The position numbers and the translations under genes were made by a program. The notes under the pieces are model-generated. The model worked only from the letters and a program-made list of their open reading frames with translations. It did not search any database and was not told the origin of the DNA. Below, piece by piece: positions 14,105 to 25,100 of a stretch of DNA of 64,000 bases. Positions within the stretch are counted from its first letter, which is position 1, and each line of letters opens with the position of its first letter. Source of the stretch: JAGVIE01 sp964520905 (GTDB lineage: Bacteria > Bacteroidota > Ignavibacteria > UBA10030 > SZUA-254); the NCBI GenBank assembly GCA_964520905.1, contig CAZFQL010000012.1:68007-132006 (forward strand), in the 5' to 3' direction.

Positions 14105-17100
14105 ATGTTAACTGAAAATCAAAAAGAAGCTCTCGAGTTTCAACGCCATATTTCCGTAACGGCAAATGCCGGCGCCGGAAAAACTTTCGTGCTTGTTCGC
14201 AGGTTCGTTGAGATACTAATGAAAACCGATACTCATGTTAACGAATTGGTAGCGATCACATTCACAGAAAAAGCGGCAAGCGAGTTACGAAAAAAAATTG
14301 CCGATTATATAGAAGAAAGGATATATTCAAATCCCGGTTCAGGGGAGCTGATAAGACTCGAACGCATCCGCGATCAATTGATCTCATCAAATATCGGAAC
14401 GATTCATTCATTTTGTGCTCAGATTCTCCGCGAATATCCTATAGAAGCCGGCGTCGATGCAGCATTTACCGTGCTCGAAGGTGTAGATCAACAGATTGCA
14501 GAACAGGATTCGGTGCACGAGACATTTGAAGCGATCCTGAATAATGCAACTGAAATGAAACGAGCCGAGGAACTTAGATATCTTGTTCGCACATTAGGAC
14601 GATACACCGTCGAACGCTATCTGTCAATTTTTCTTGCAAAACGTGAACTTGTCGAACGTTTTCTTATAGATGGTGCTTGTCTGGATGAGCGCATCGAAGA
14701 GGAAAAAATTATCCAAAGATGGGATGAAATTTTAATCTCAGCAATACTTGAACGGCTTACCGATTCATTATTTCGGTCATCACTTGAGAGGGTTATACAA
14801 ACTGCATCAGGCAAGACATCTAACGAAGTGAAGGATATATACTCAAGTTGGACGACGAGTCTTAAGCCCGATGAGACCATCCGAATTTATGCGCGGATGG
14901 CAAACCTAATCTTTACTCAAAAAGATACGCCAAGGAAGGAATTCTTAGGTTCGTCTCCTGCGAACCCGCAGATAGATAATGATCTTGCGGTTATTGTTGA
15001 ATGCCAAAAAAACATCTCGAAACCGATAAAGAGCTTCGAATCTGATCAAGTTCTAAAAGGAAACAAGATACTGCTTCAATCATTAAGGGTTCTGCTGGAT
15101 ATTTTTCGGTTAGCAATCTCCCGTTATGATGAAAAGAAGATAGAATACGCATATTTAGATTTTGAAGATATCTTAATTAAAGCCAAAATATTGCTGTGCA
15201 AAGATGAAGTTCGAGAAGCAATTGTCAAAAAATATAAGTTCATAATGGTAGATGAATTCCAGGATACAAACCGCCTGCAGTATGAAATTCTCCAGGCGCT
15301 GGTCTCGAATTATCAATCGGGAAATCTTTTCATAGTCGGCGATCCGAAACAATCTATCTATGGATTTCGGGATGCTGAGGTTGAGATTTTCGAAAGTGCG
15401 AAAGAAGAAATTCTTATGAAGGCAAACGGCAAGGGAGTCATTCTTGCCGAGAGTTACCGTCTTCTGCCGAATCTAATCGATTTTGTAAACAGGTTGTTTT
15501 CAAAAATTATCGTTTCAAATGGATCGCGGTATGAAGTCCGATATGATGAACTTGTGCAAGGAAGGCAAAGCGGCGGTGAAGGTACTGTCGAATTGATGAT
15601 GGTTTCGGTAGAAGATAACGCACGCAACGAGGAGTCCACAGAATCGGGAAAAGATGCAAACGATTTTGTTCAGGATGAATGCAGATTGGTCGGAGAACGC
15701 ATTATTGAATTAACTCGGGATGGTTTCGTTATCTACCCAAAGAAAGATGAGAATCCAAGACCGGTTGAATTTAAAGATATTGCTATACTCTTAAGAAAAA
15801 GGACGCATCTTGCAATACTGGAAAAAGTGTTAACGGAATATCGGATTCCATTTGTACTCACTGGCGGAATGGGCTTTTACCAGACCCAGGAGGTTTTGGA
15901 TTTTTTAAATTATTTCAAATTCCTATTAAACCAAAAGGACGATATTTCACTTGTAGGAATATTGCGCTCAAATTTCTTTTCGATATCCGATGCAGAATTA
16001 TTTGATGCATCATTCACTGATGGTGAATCGTTTTGGGAAAAAATGATAATATATTCCCACGATAAAAATATCTCGGCTAATTTCAAACGGGCTGCTAATA
16101 TATTGACGAAGCACCTTGGTCTTGTCAATCGTATTAACATTCCGCTGTTGATAGATGAAATATTATCGTCGACGGGATGGAGAGGAATAACTGCCGGGTT
16201 ACCGTTCGGTGAACAGAATACGGCTAATATTAAAAAATTTCTTCGCATTGCCCGGGATTTTACGGCAAGAGGATATACAACACTGTATGATTTTGTTAGG
16301 CGATTGTCGGTATTGGTGGAAAATGAAGAACGTGAGGGGCAAGCGCCGCTGGAAATTACCGGGAATTGTGTCCAGGTATTGACAATTCATTCAGCAAAGG
16401 GTTTGGAATTTCCCGTTGTATTCATTCCCTTTATACATCAAAAGTTCCGATATGATAATCCGCCAATCTTCGATTCGGATTTAGGGATTGCATTTAAAGT
16501 TAGAAGCGAGACAGATCTTGACGAAGAGATCGTCCCGTCAATTCTGCATACTTTCAAGGAGCGAAGCAAACAAAAAACTGAAGCAGAAGAAAAACGTATA
16601 TTTTATGTAGCATGTACGCGCGCACGCGACGCGCTCTTTTTATCTTGTCAATTATCGATAGATGCTTCCCATAGTACATACCTTAAATGGTTAACTGATG
16701 CATTAGTGATTGAGCCGAAGACGCTTAGAGATAATAAAATAATATTTCCCGCAACGGAATTGAGAACGTTGGAACGTACCGAAGAAACTTCTAAAATAAA
16801 AAGTAGCTTACATCAATTAACTATCAATGTGAGATTCTGGGATCGGATTCGGATGTCTGATCTTCCACTTCCTGCAAAATCAACAGCCGTAGTTCATCCA
16901 AACAAGATATTGATATCATCTCTCGCCGGTAAATCGCGAGGTGAATATTTTTCATCGACACAAATAAAAACATATCTCGAGTGTCCCCGAAAATATTATT
17001 TGAAATATGTTCTTGGTGTGCCCGATATAAATTCTGTCCCGGATGAATTTGATGAATCTGAAGATTCTGATGATATCCTGAAGGGTGATGTTGAGGGGAA

Positions 17101-17713
17101 AATAACGCACGCGGTCTTAGAAAAGATTCATAACCTGAGTACATCGGAAGAAGATATACGAAGATCGGCAATTCTGCGTGCAAAGGAAAATTGGTTATTG
17201 ATGCCTGCTGATCTCAATCGTATTTGCGAAGTTATCACAAAAAACATAATAAGTTTTATAAACACATCATTCGGTATCGAGATATTTTCTGCACAGGAAT
17301 CTAAGAATGAATATTCTATTGATGCAATCTATCATGATGATTATCTGGTGGGTATAATTGATAGACTTTACAGGGATGCCGAGGGCAATTGGAATATTGT
17401 TGATTATAAAACAGATAAAATAAATTTTGATCAGATTAAAGAGAAAGCAGAAATATATAAACCGCAGCTGCTTTTTTATGCGTTTCTTGTCAATATTCTA
17501 TATCAGCAGTCAATGGTGAAGGCGTCTCTGGTGTTTTTAAAATTGCCGGCACATCCGTATCATTTTGAATTTTCAATTCAAGACTTCGATAATTTACGAA
17601 TGGCATTGACAGATTCAATAACGCGTATTAAGTCAGGAGATTATCATGACGATATCAATGCGTGCTCGAATTGTTCCTACCACAAGCAGAATGAATGCCT
17701 CGCAGTTAATTAA
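14105..17713 (+). CDS. UvrD/Rep-family helicase-nuclease (AddA-like, with Fe-S nuclease domain)
   Basis: 1202 aa. Superfamily 1 helicase: Walker A ANAGAGKT (residues 20-27), Walker B/motif II VDEFQDTN (from D383), motif III GDPKQSIYGF, motif V QVLTIHSAKGLEFPVVF and motif VI RIFYVACTRARDALF. The C-terminal PD-(D/E)XK RecB-type nuclease has GIIDRLYRD and NIVDYKTDK (D1100, K1102). Cys residues C960 (YLECPRKYY), C1187, C1190 and C1198 form the 4Fe-4S staple best known from AddB and AdnB-type nuclease domains. It should process double-strand DNA ends for recombination. No partner subunit is nearby, although AddA normally works with AddB. The gene could be named addA, but the Fe-S signature makes that uncertain. 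Confidence 0.85.
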   Translation: MLTENQKEALEFQRHISVTANAGAGKTFVLVRRFVEILMKTDTHVNELVAITFTEKAASELRKKIADYIEERIYSNPGSGELIRLERIRDQLISSNIGTIHSFCAQILREYPIEAGVDAAFTVLEGVDQQIAEQDSVHETFEAILNNATEMKRAEELRYLVRTLGRYTVERYLSIFLAKRELVERFLIDGACLDERIEEEKIIQRWDEILISAILERLTDSLFRSSLERVIQTASGKTSNEVKDIYSSWTTSLKPDETIRIYARMANLIFTQKDTPRKEFLGSSPANPQIDNDLAVIVECQKNISKPIKSFESDQVLKGNKILLQSLRVLLDIFRLAISRYDEKKIEYAYLDFEDILIKAKILLCKDEVREAIVKKYKFIMVDEFQDTNRLQYEILQALVSNYQSGNLFIVGDPKQSIYGFRDAEVEIFESAKEEILMKANGKGVILAESYRLLPNLIDFVNRLFSKIIVSNGSRYEVRYDELVQGRQSGGEGTVELMMVSVEDNARNEESTESGKDANDFVQDECRLVGERIIELTRDGFVIYPKKDENPRPVEFKDIAILLRKRTHLAILEKVLTEYRIPFVLTGGMGFYQTQEVLDFLNYFKFLLNQKDDISLVGILRSNFFSISDAELFDASFTDGESFWEKMIIYSHDKNISANFKRAANILTKHLGLVNRINIPLLIDEILSSTGWRGITAGLPFGEQNTANIKKFLRIARDFTARGYTTLYDFVRRLSVLVENEEREGQAPLEITGNCVQVLTIHSAKGLEFPVVFIPFIHQKFRYDNPPIFDSDLGIAFKVRSETDLDEEIVPSILHTFKERSKQKTEAEEKRIFYVACTRARDALFLSCQLSIDASHSTYLKWLTDALVIEPKTLRDNKIIFPATELRTLERTEETSKIKSSLHQLTINVRFWDRIRMSDLPLPAKSTAVVHPNKILISSLAGKSRGEYFSSTQIKTYLECPRKYYLKYVLGVPDINSVPDEFDESEDSDDILKGDVEGKITHAVLEKIHNLSTSEEDIRRSAILRAKENWLLMPADLNRICEVITKNIISFINTSFGIEIFSAQESKNEYSIDAIYHDDYLVGIIDRLYRDAEGNWNIVDYKTDKINFDQIKEKAEIYKPQLLFYAFLVNILYQQSMVKASLVFLKLPAHPYHFEFSIQDFDNLRMALTDSITRIKSGDYHDDINACSNCSYHKQNECLAVN

Positions 17714-17815
17714 CCACGTTTGTAGAATTATTGAGTTAATTACAAAGATTTTGTGTGAAATATCGATAATTATCAGCATTCCTTGATTTACTCGATATCC
17801 GATACAAAATCGAGA

Positions 17816-17890
17816 TGTGGATAAATGTTAACAATATCCTCAAATATGAGCTGATTTGTATGTTTTATATTGAGGATAGATTGTGGATAA
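17816..17890. other. DnaA-box pair around an inverted repeat in an AT-rich spacer (candidate origin or DnaA-regulated site)
   Basis: This lies in the 346-bp non-coding stretch 17714-18059. Two perfect DnaA boxes (TGTGGATAA, i.e. TTATCCACA on the other strand) lie in the same orientation at 17816-17824 and 17882-17890. Between them is an inverted repeat TATCCTCAA (17835-17843) / TTGAGGATA (17870-17878). The stretch is rich in A/T. Besides the promoter listed separately I see no RNA gene or coding frame in it. Either a replication origin element or DnaA control of the following kinase would fit. Confidence 0.4.
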
Positions 17891-17953
17891 AGAGGGCTTA
17901 GTCGTAATATCAGAAATTAATCCTATCACCTAAAGCTTTTCTTAAAAAAGTAC

Positions 17954-17982
17954 TTGCATCTTATTTAAAAAATATGTATTCT
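17954..17982 (+). promoter_or_regulatory. Candidate promoter of the hybrid histidine kinase
   Basis: TTGCAT at 17954-17959, 17-bp spacer, TATTCT at 17977-17982. It sits about 78 bp before the kinase ATG. Each hexamer is only a moderate match, but the spacing equals that of the other promoters in this window. Confidence 0.4.
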
Positions 17983-18059
17983 CAAATCGGATAACTACCC
18001 AGGGCATACACAGCCTATTATATTAAAACCTCATTTATTAATTTGTTCATAGGATCATT

Positions 18060-20477
18060 ATGAATTCTCCAGAGAAATATGTCGAAATTCTTGAAGGTAT
18101 TTCGGGTGGATTTTTTGCGCTTGATAACGAATTTCGCTTTACCTACTGGAATCGCGCGGCTGAAATAGGGACAGGATTAAAGAAAGAGGACGTTTTAGGT
18201 AAAAATGTCTTCGAAATATTTCCCAATGCACGCGATGCCGAGCTTGGTGAGAAATACAAATTAGCTATGGAAAAGAAGATTTTTCAGGGCTTTGAAACAT
18301 GTTACAAGGATGAGCGGTTCGAAGCATGGTACGATATCCGGATTTACCCTACCGAAAATGGTATATCGGTCTTTTTCCAAGATATTACCGATCAAAAGAG
18401 AGAGCAGAGGCAGAAAGAAATGCTCATGGAAGTCTCTCATGTGATTAATGTTGCTCCTCATCTGGACGATCTATGCTTAAACGCAAGTGAACGTATCGCG
18501 CAATTTATGGAGATACCGCCTAAATTTGTATGCATATATCGTTACGACCAACGCTCCTCATTATTGCATTTGATGGCACCATCTTTAGTGGATGTCCGAG
18601 TCGATCCAGAGGTAGAACATCAGATCGTGCATGAAAAAACGAACACAATCGCCGTTCAGACTGCTCTCGGAAGGAAGATAATTATCTCGGATGAATTATC
18701 TCGTAGTTCTATCGCGTCATATTTTTTGAGCGAGACCGAGGCATTGAAATTAAAAACACTTATCTCTATTCCGTTAATGGTTCAAAATGAACTCCAGGGT
18801 ATCCTTGAAGTTCTATCTCCCAAAATCGATAGGTACGTCCAAGAAGAACTAAAACTATTGTCGATTATCGCGAACGAACTATCCATTGGAATGAGTCGTA
18901 AACGGTTAATGGATGAAGTGACAATCAAGAATATCGAACTTGAGAATGAGAAAAAAAGAACTGACGATGCGAATGAAACTCTGAAACGTTTTCTAGCTAC
19001 TTTCAGTCATGAGCTACGCGCTCCATTGAATGCTATAGTCGGATTTTCAGAAATTCTTACTTCGGATCTAAAATCCCTGCCGCCTGAAAAGGTGAGTGAT
19101 TTTATGAAAAACATAAACGAAAGCGGTAAGCATCTTCAGGGACTAATTAACGATATTCTTGATCTCTCTAAAATTGAAGCTGGTAAAATGGAACTGCATA
19201 TCGAAGCATATCCGGTATCCTATTTTACCGAAAGCATCCAGCGTGTAATGCAGGCGGCGGCATCCCAAAAAAATATTAATTTGGCATTCGAGATTGCGCC
19301 CGATATCGACCAGCTTGTTGTCGATCAGACACGATTCAAACAGATATTGATGAATCTTGTTTCTAACGCGGTTAAATATAGTCATAACGACGGTAAAGTA
19401 GTAGTCAGCATACGGCGTTTTGTCAATGAGATCGAGATTGCCGTGAAGGATGAAGGCGTTGGCATCAAACCGGAAGATTTAAGCCGGCTCTTCCATGCAT
19501 TTCAGCAAGGAAAGAATTCGCGCGGCGTGAAAGAAGGTACCGGCTTGGGATTGGTCATTACGAAACGACTCATCGAATTGCATGGAGGTCAAATTTGGGT
19601 CGATAGCGAATGGGGTAAGGGAAGCGCTTTCCGTTTCCGCATTCCGATGGTCGTTGCCGGTGAAGTCGTTGAATCGGCAGATCAGCTCTTGCGAATTGTG
19701 AATGAACAACCCGTTGCTATGACTGCCGGTGAAAAACCTTTAGTTCTTGTCATCGAAGATAATCCTCAGGCAAGTCAGCTAATCCAGATGTATTTGCAAG
19801 AAGCCGGTTATCGGACGGAGCTGGCTAAGGATGGAGCTGAAGGTATCGAGATGGCAAAGCGACTTAAACCGCATATCATCACACTCGATATGATCATGCC
19901 GATGAAAGACGGTTGGCAGGTTATTAAAGAGATAAAACGTCATCCTATATGCAAGAATATACCGATTATCATCATCTCCATCACAGATGAAAAGAAGTTA
20001 GGCTTCAGCATGGGTGCAGTCGATTATTTTGTCAAACCCGTGAACCGCGAGGAATTGATCAACGCACTCAAGAAAATTCCGTTCCGCGGGCTTGATCACA
20101 AACAGCATCCGAAAGTGTTGATAATTGACGATGATCGAACCGCATCCGAACTCATCCAGATTATGCTGGAAGCGGAAGGGTACGAAGTCATTACAACTAT
20201 GAATGGCAAAGATGGCGTTCGTTTGGCAAGTTCGGAAGAACCCGATTTAATAATCCTGGATTTGATCATGCCCGATATTTCAGGATTCAATGTTGCCTAC
20301 CAGCTTAAGCAGCAGCCCAAAACACGCAACACACCCATCATCATACTTACATCAATGGAAGTCGATGATGATACAAGAGAACAAATGCAGGGATTTATCT
20401 CGACCATCATGAGCAAATCGAGATTTACTAAGAAGGATTTACTGCGGGAAATTAATTCGATTGAGAAGATGAAATAG
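18060..20477 (+). CDS. PAS-GAF hybrid histidine kinase with two receiver domains
   Basis: 805 aa, no transmembrane segment seen, so cytoplasmic. Domains: PAS about 5-120 (GGFFALDNEFRFTYWNRAAE); GAF about 125-285; short coiled linker; HisKA with SHELRAPLNAIVGF (phospho-His H317); HATPase_c about 415-545 with the N box (QILMNLVSNAVKY) and GTGLGLVI; receiver 1 about 565-680 with D610 (LDMIMPMKDGW) and KPV; receiver 2 about 692-803 with D734 (LDLIMPDISGF) and MSKSRFTK. No DNA-binding output domain is present, so it probably passes phosphate to a partner or acts by protein contact. The ligand sensed by PAS/GAF is unknown. Confidence 0.9.
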   Translation: MNSPEKYVEILEGISGGFFALDNEFRFTYWNRAAEIGTGLKKEDVLGKNVFEIFPNARDAELGEKYKLAMEKKIFQGFETCYKDERFEAWYDIRIYPTENGISVFFQDITDQKREQRQKEMLMEVSHVINVAPHLDDLCLNASERIAQFMEIPPKFVCIYRYDQRSSLLHLMAPSLVDVRVDPEVEHQIVHEKTNTIAVQTALGRKIIISDELSRSSIASYFLSETEALKLKTLISIPLMVQNELQGILEVLSPKIDRYVQEELKLLSIIANELSIGMSRKRLMDEVTIKNIELENEKKRTDDANETLKRFLATFSHELRAPLNAIVGFSEILTSDLKSLPPEKVSDFMKNINESGKHLQGLINDILDLSKIEAGKMELHIEAYPVSYFTESIQRVMQAAASQKNINLAFEIAPDIDQLVVDQTRFKQILMNLVSNAVKYSHNDGKVVVSIRRFVNEIEIAVKDEGVGIKPEDLSRLFHAFQQGKNSRGVKEGTGLGLVITKRLIELHGGQIWVDSEWGKGSAFRFRIPMVVAGEVVESADQLLRIVNEQPVAMTAGEKPLVLVIEDNPQASQLIQMYLQEAGYRTELAKDGAEGIEMAKRLKPHIITLDMIMPMKDGWQVIKEIKRHPICKNIPIIIISITDEKKLGFSMGAVDYFVKPVNREELINALKKIPFRGLDHKQHPKVLIIDDDRTASELIQIMLEAEGYEVITTMNGKDGVRLASSEEPDLIILDLIMPDISGFNVAYQLKQQPKTRNTPIIILTSMEVDDDTREQMQGFISTIMSKSRFTKKDLLREINSIEKMK

Positions 20478-20489
20478 TTTTAGCGCTCA

Positions 20490-21953
20490 TCAACGCAATA
20501 TCACTAGTTTCTTCGTCTCGCTAAAACGCGGCGTCATCAGGCGATAGAAGTAAACACCCGTAGGAAATTGATTTGCATCGATAGATAACTTGTAAATCTT
20601 TGCTTCCTGATATTCATCTACAAGCGTTGTTACTCTCTGTCCCAGAATATTATAAAGAACGATTCTAACTTGTTCCGGGATCACCAAAACATATTCTATA
20701 TGCGTGATATGCGTGATGTTATTTACCGGATTGGGATAATTTTGTTTTAAAACATGTGTTATCAGTTGAACGACTTCTCTTGCAGTTCCATGACGATATA
20801 GAATCGCCCCTCCCATATCAATAGACTCCGACCAAACATAATGAACGCTGCCCCCGGATGCAGCGACACACGGCTCACCCGAATTACTGCCCGACGATAA
20901 TGTATCTTTCGGGCAAAAATTAATTGCCTCGTCGGCGCTGTGACAGTTTTGAACATATCTTTTGTCAAACTCATAGTTATCCCACACTACCGTTACAAAT
21001 TTTCCCGTTGTTCCAACATCGAGAAAAACAGCATACCTGTCAGCGGAAACAACAATGCGCGGTAACCAAAGCAGATTATCATCTTCATCGTAACCGTTAC
21101 TGCGGCGAAGCATAACATTCCCGGTATCGTTCCAAACAATATAAATTGTCCCTACAGCGTTCACTGCAATCTTCGGCTGAGTTGATGTAACGGGATCTTC
21201 ACGTGATATTATCTCGGAAGCATACCAGTTTGCGCCCTGGTTTGGACTATAATAATACGCAACTTCTGAATGAACTCCCGTTATAGTTCCAACTCCATGA
21301 AACATATTGCTTGTTAACTGGAAGTCATCAAGCAGGAACATATTCGAGTTCACCACTTGCCAGGTCTCGCCATTATCGTCGCTTCTAAGTAACCCGTTGT
21401 TGCCCCCACGCTGGCTTTCGTAATGGATGTAAACATTGGATTCGATTGCTCCAATCAGTCTTGGGCGCGTGTTGGGAATAATCATTTCCGGTCGTTCCCA
21501 TGTTATACCCGCATCCGTACTGCGTTGGAAGATAATTCCGAAAATACCGTCCATAAATCCCGTGTATGAGACATAAACAAATTCATCAGAGCAAGTAATA
21601 ATACCGGGACTGAACGCTGAATCGGAAGATATAATTGTGACCATAGATGAAAATGATTTACCGCCATCGAAGCTGTGGCAGTATTGTATCCCGTCGTTAG
21701 AGGATGTTTGAAAAATGTCTAATGCAAACCAGATCGCATGAATCGTGTCGCCGGAAACCGATATTTGAGGCGAGAATAACGGAATAGAATCTGAAGCGAG
21801 TGTGATTTGATCCGATAAAGAGATATCGCATATATTCGCCTGGGAGGCGGCATTGTACGGTATAAGGAGATGGTAAACTAAAAGAACGCCGAAGAAAGTA
21901 CGAACCATAAACTTCCTTGAAAGATTTTTTGTGAATCTCTTAACGCCTGTCAA
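20490..21953 (-). CDS. Secreted BNR/Asp-box repeat protein with T9SS sorting domain
   Basis: 487 aa. An N-terminal signal peptide follows a short basic stretch (LLVYHLLIPYNAASQ). Several Asp-box (BNR) motifs are visible: SFDGGKSFS, STDAGITWE, SDDNGETWQ and SPNQGANWY, predicting a sialidase-like beta-propeller, though no sialidase catalytic residues are evident. The last ~80 residues are a type A T9SS C-terminal domain: QNYPNPVNNITH, LYNILGQRVTTLVDE and FPTGVYFYRL, ending in KKLVILR. It is exported and probably anchored at the surface by the type IX system. Its gene converges with the kinase gene, with 12 bp between stops. Confidence 0.82.
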   Translation of the reverse strand: MTGVKRFTKNLSRKFMVRTFFGVLLVYHLLIPYNAASQANICDISLSDQITLASDSIPLFSPQISVSGDTIHAIWFALDIFQTSSNDGIQYCHSFDGGKSFSSMVTIISSDSAFSPGIITCSDEFVYVSYTGFMDGIFGIIFQRSTDAGITWERPEMIIPNTRPRLIGAIESNVYIHYESQRGGNNGLLRSDDNGETWQVVNSNMFLLDDFQLTSNMFHGVGTITGVHSEVAYYYSPNQGANWYASEIISREDPVTSTQPKIAVNAVGTIYIVWNDTGNVMLRRSNGYDEDDNLLWLPRIVVSADRYAVFLDVGTTGKFVTVVWDNYEFDKRYVQNCHSADEAINFCPKDTLSSGSNSGEPCVAASGGSVHYVWSESIDMGGAILYRHGTAREVVQLITHVLKQNYPNPVNNITHITHIEYVLVIPEQVRIVLYNILGQRVTTLVDEYQEAKIYKLSIDANQFPTGVYFYRLMTPRFSETKKLVILR

Positions 21954-21986
21954 CTAATGGACCCCCTTTCATTTACCATTTATAGG

Positions 21987-22015
21987 ATTATAGCAATATT
22001 GCGCGAGTAATTCAA
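21987..22015 (-). promoter_or_regulatory. Promoter of the BNR T9SS gene
   Basis: Read on the minus strand: TTGAAT, 17-bp spacer, TATAAT (-10 at 21987-21992, -35 at 22010-22015). The spacer contains a 10-bp palindrome, GCAATATTGC. Confidence 0.6.
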
Positions 22016-22113
22016 CTTATATCTGATTATTTAATTAGAGAAAAAATCCTTACATTGACAATACAATAGCCCGAATAATTCCATATTTTAATTGATTTTA
22101 GAAGGAAAGTATC

Positions 22114-25100
22114 ATGAAGGTGTATAGAATTTCTTTTTTATTATTCATTGCAATATTGTTAACCTTCCCGCTATCTAATATTTTTGCGCAAGGGACAATA
22201 ACCGCAGTAAAAATTCCAACCGCAATCGCAGGCGGCGGTGGTGCTGGAACTATCGGTTATCCATATGCCGTATTTGTTCAAATTACTGGATGGACAGGGG
22301 CGGCTAGTAGTCAGGCATACGTAAAAATTTATAGTGGTACCAATAATGAGTATATGTGGAGTTCAACAAGTGTATGGAGTAACACAACTACATACGCAGA
22401 TGCTAACCAGCCAAAGGTAGATATTGATGCCAGTGGTAATTGGTCTGGTTGGATCTACATGAAGCATAATGATAATCTCGGTGCATTGGGTAGTATCAGA
22501 GCGGCTAAGGTAGGATCAACCTCTACTGTTCGTATAACAAGTAGTGCCTATACGTTCACAATTTTAAACATGACAACAACTGGTGGGTGGATTGTTCGTC
22601 AAATATCTTCGGCGGCTAATAAAGGTATCGTTGCATATTCTGGTGGTGCTATTGTTGGGTCTTATCGAACAGAAGATAATACTATTACCGAAGGATATTC
22701 CTATACATCGGGTGGTTTTAAGATAGCGGTTCCGATAGGAATTATAGATTCGCTTGTTGCGTTGAATGATGATGGCTTGCGCTATCAATCGTTCAACGGA
22801 CCTTGGACTGTTACGGCAGGAATGGAAACTGATGCTGGAACCGGGGGCGGAACGGTTGGAAAAGGATCGGCCACTATTGAACCGACAGCAATTCAAGGAG
22901 CAATACCGGGAACATTAACATTAAAATTGGCGGGTGAATCACCCGATACAATTACAAAAGCCCGTGTCCGGATTCCTTCATCATGGACATGGTCGCAGTC
23001 AATGAGCGATGTTAATATCGAGGGTGGCGGAACACCATCAGCAAATGTATCAGGAGATACAATTGAAGTATCGAATCTATCGTTAATTGGATCCGATACG
23101 ATGAAACTAACTATCACAAATCTAATTCCTTATGATTCAACAGGATATTTTACATTTCTAACCGAGACAGCATTACACAGCGATACTGTTAGTGCAATCG
23201 CAACGCAGCCAAAAATTTTCGTTTACGGGGCACCAATTCCGATCTCAATAGCGAAAGAAAGTGACACTCTTGGAATTCCGCTCCTTAACAACACTTTGAT
23301 AACTGTTCGAGGAGTAGTCACTTCTGGTAGCGAGCTTGGCGCCGCTGCATATATCCAGGATAATTCAGGTGGAATGGTTGTTTACGGCAGTTCATTCTCA
23401 TCGCTGGTGACGATAGGTGATGAGGTAATAGTTTCGGGATTGGTTCAGCCGTTCCGTGGATTATTCGAAATAGTAAATCCGATGCTTCACTCTGTTGTGA
23501 GTCGAGGTAATTATATTGACCCTCTTATTGTTACAACATCGCAGATTGCAAATGATGGTATTGGAGGAGTTGAAGTATATGAAGGTTCGCTTGTTCGAAT
23601 TAACAGTGTAACGGTGACCGATACTTTCAATGTTTCTATTCCAACATGGGCAGTAACAGGTTCGGGTACCAATTATCGGTTGCATGATGCGACAGGTTAT
23701 ATTGATATTCGTGTAAGCTCTCTGGTTGATTTTGCAAACCAATCGGCGCCGCAGGGTGTGTTTGATGTGATTGGTGTGGTTAGTCAATTTAAATCAACCG
23801 CTCCATATATCGGCGGATATCAGTTGATGCCGCGATTCTCAAAAGATATTATTTCCACGGGTCCAATTATTGCCGCAGTACCTGAAGAAAGTAATCTTCA
23901 ACCGACATCATTAACAATTAGTTGGTTAACGTTATATCCCGGTACAACAGAACTCAGGTACGGGAAAACTAATTCGTATGAACTCGGATTTATAAAATTA
24001 GATGATTCATTACGTTTGAATCATTCTATCGCCCTGGGTGGTTTGGGTGTTGCAACAATCTATAACATTCAGGCATTTTCCACATCGGGCACAGACACCA
24101 CATTCGCGGGTAATCTTATCGTCAGCACAACTTCCGCATCACCGACTACTGGCGAAACAAATGTATATTTTAATAAGAGTATCAACTCAACAGTATCATC
24201 GGGCGAAACTGCGTTGGGTAATTTCGATTTAGCTTCAAAGCTTATATCAAGGATTAATAACGCGAAACGTTCGATAGATGCTTCAATTTATAGTCTCAGT
24301 GGCACGGTTGGCGCAACAATTGCAAACGCGCTTGTTGGCGCAAAGAATCATGGAGTTAACGTTCGTGTGATCGGTGAATATGATAACAGAACAACAGTTC
24401 CTTGGTCAATATTATCGAGTAACGGTATACCTGTGATTTATGATCTCTACGGTGCGAATGACGGAAGCGGGTTGCAGCATAATAAGTTTATTGTCATTGA
24501 TTACAAAGGCGGCGCGCCTGAAAGTATCTGGGTTTGGACCGGTTCTTGGAACTTAACAGATCCGGGCACTACCTCTGATCGTCAGAATGTCATCGAGTTT
24601 CAGGATGTTGCACTCGCCGGCGCTTACACAGTTGAGTTTGAGGAGATGTGGGGAAGCAATACACAAACACCAAATTCATCCGTCTCACGTTTTAGTGCAC
24701 GCAAGACCAATAATACTCCGCATAAATTTATTATCGGCGGAAAAAATGTGGAATGCTATTTCAGTCCGAGCGACCGCACAACAGCACAAATAGGAAAAAC
24801 ATTAGGCAAAGCGCAACAATCAATAAATGCGGCACTTCTCACTTTTACCCGACAAGACCTCGCCGATAGTATTGTAAACAAAAAGAAAGCGGGCAAAACA
24901 ACACGTGTTGTGTTGGATAACAATACAGATACCGGTAATCAATATGCATACCTTCTATCTAACGGAGTAGATGTATTGTTGAAAGGCGGTAGCGGTTTTC
25001 TGCATCATAAATATGCACTTGTTGATGCGGAAGTTATGAATGGAATGTCATACACTATTACCGGCTCCCACAACTGGTCGAACTCGGCGGAAACCAAGAA

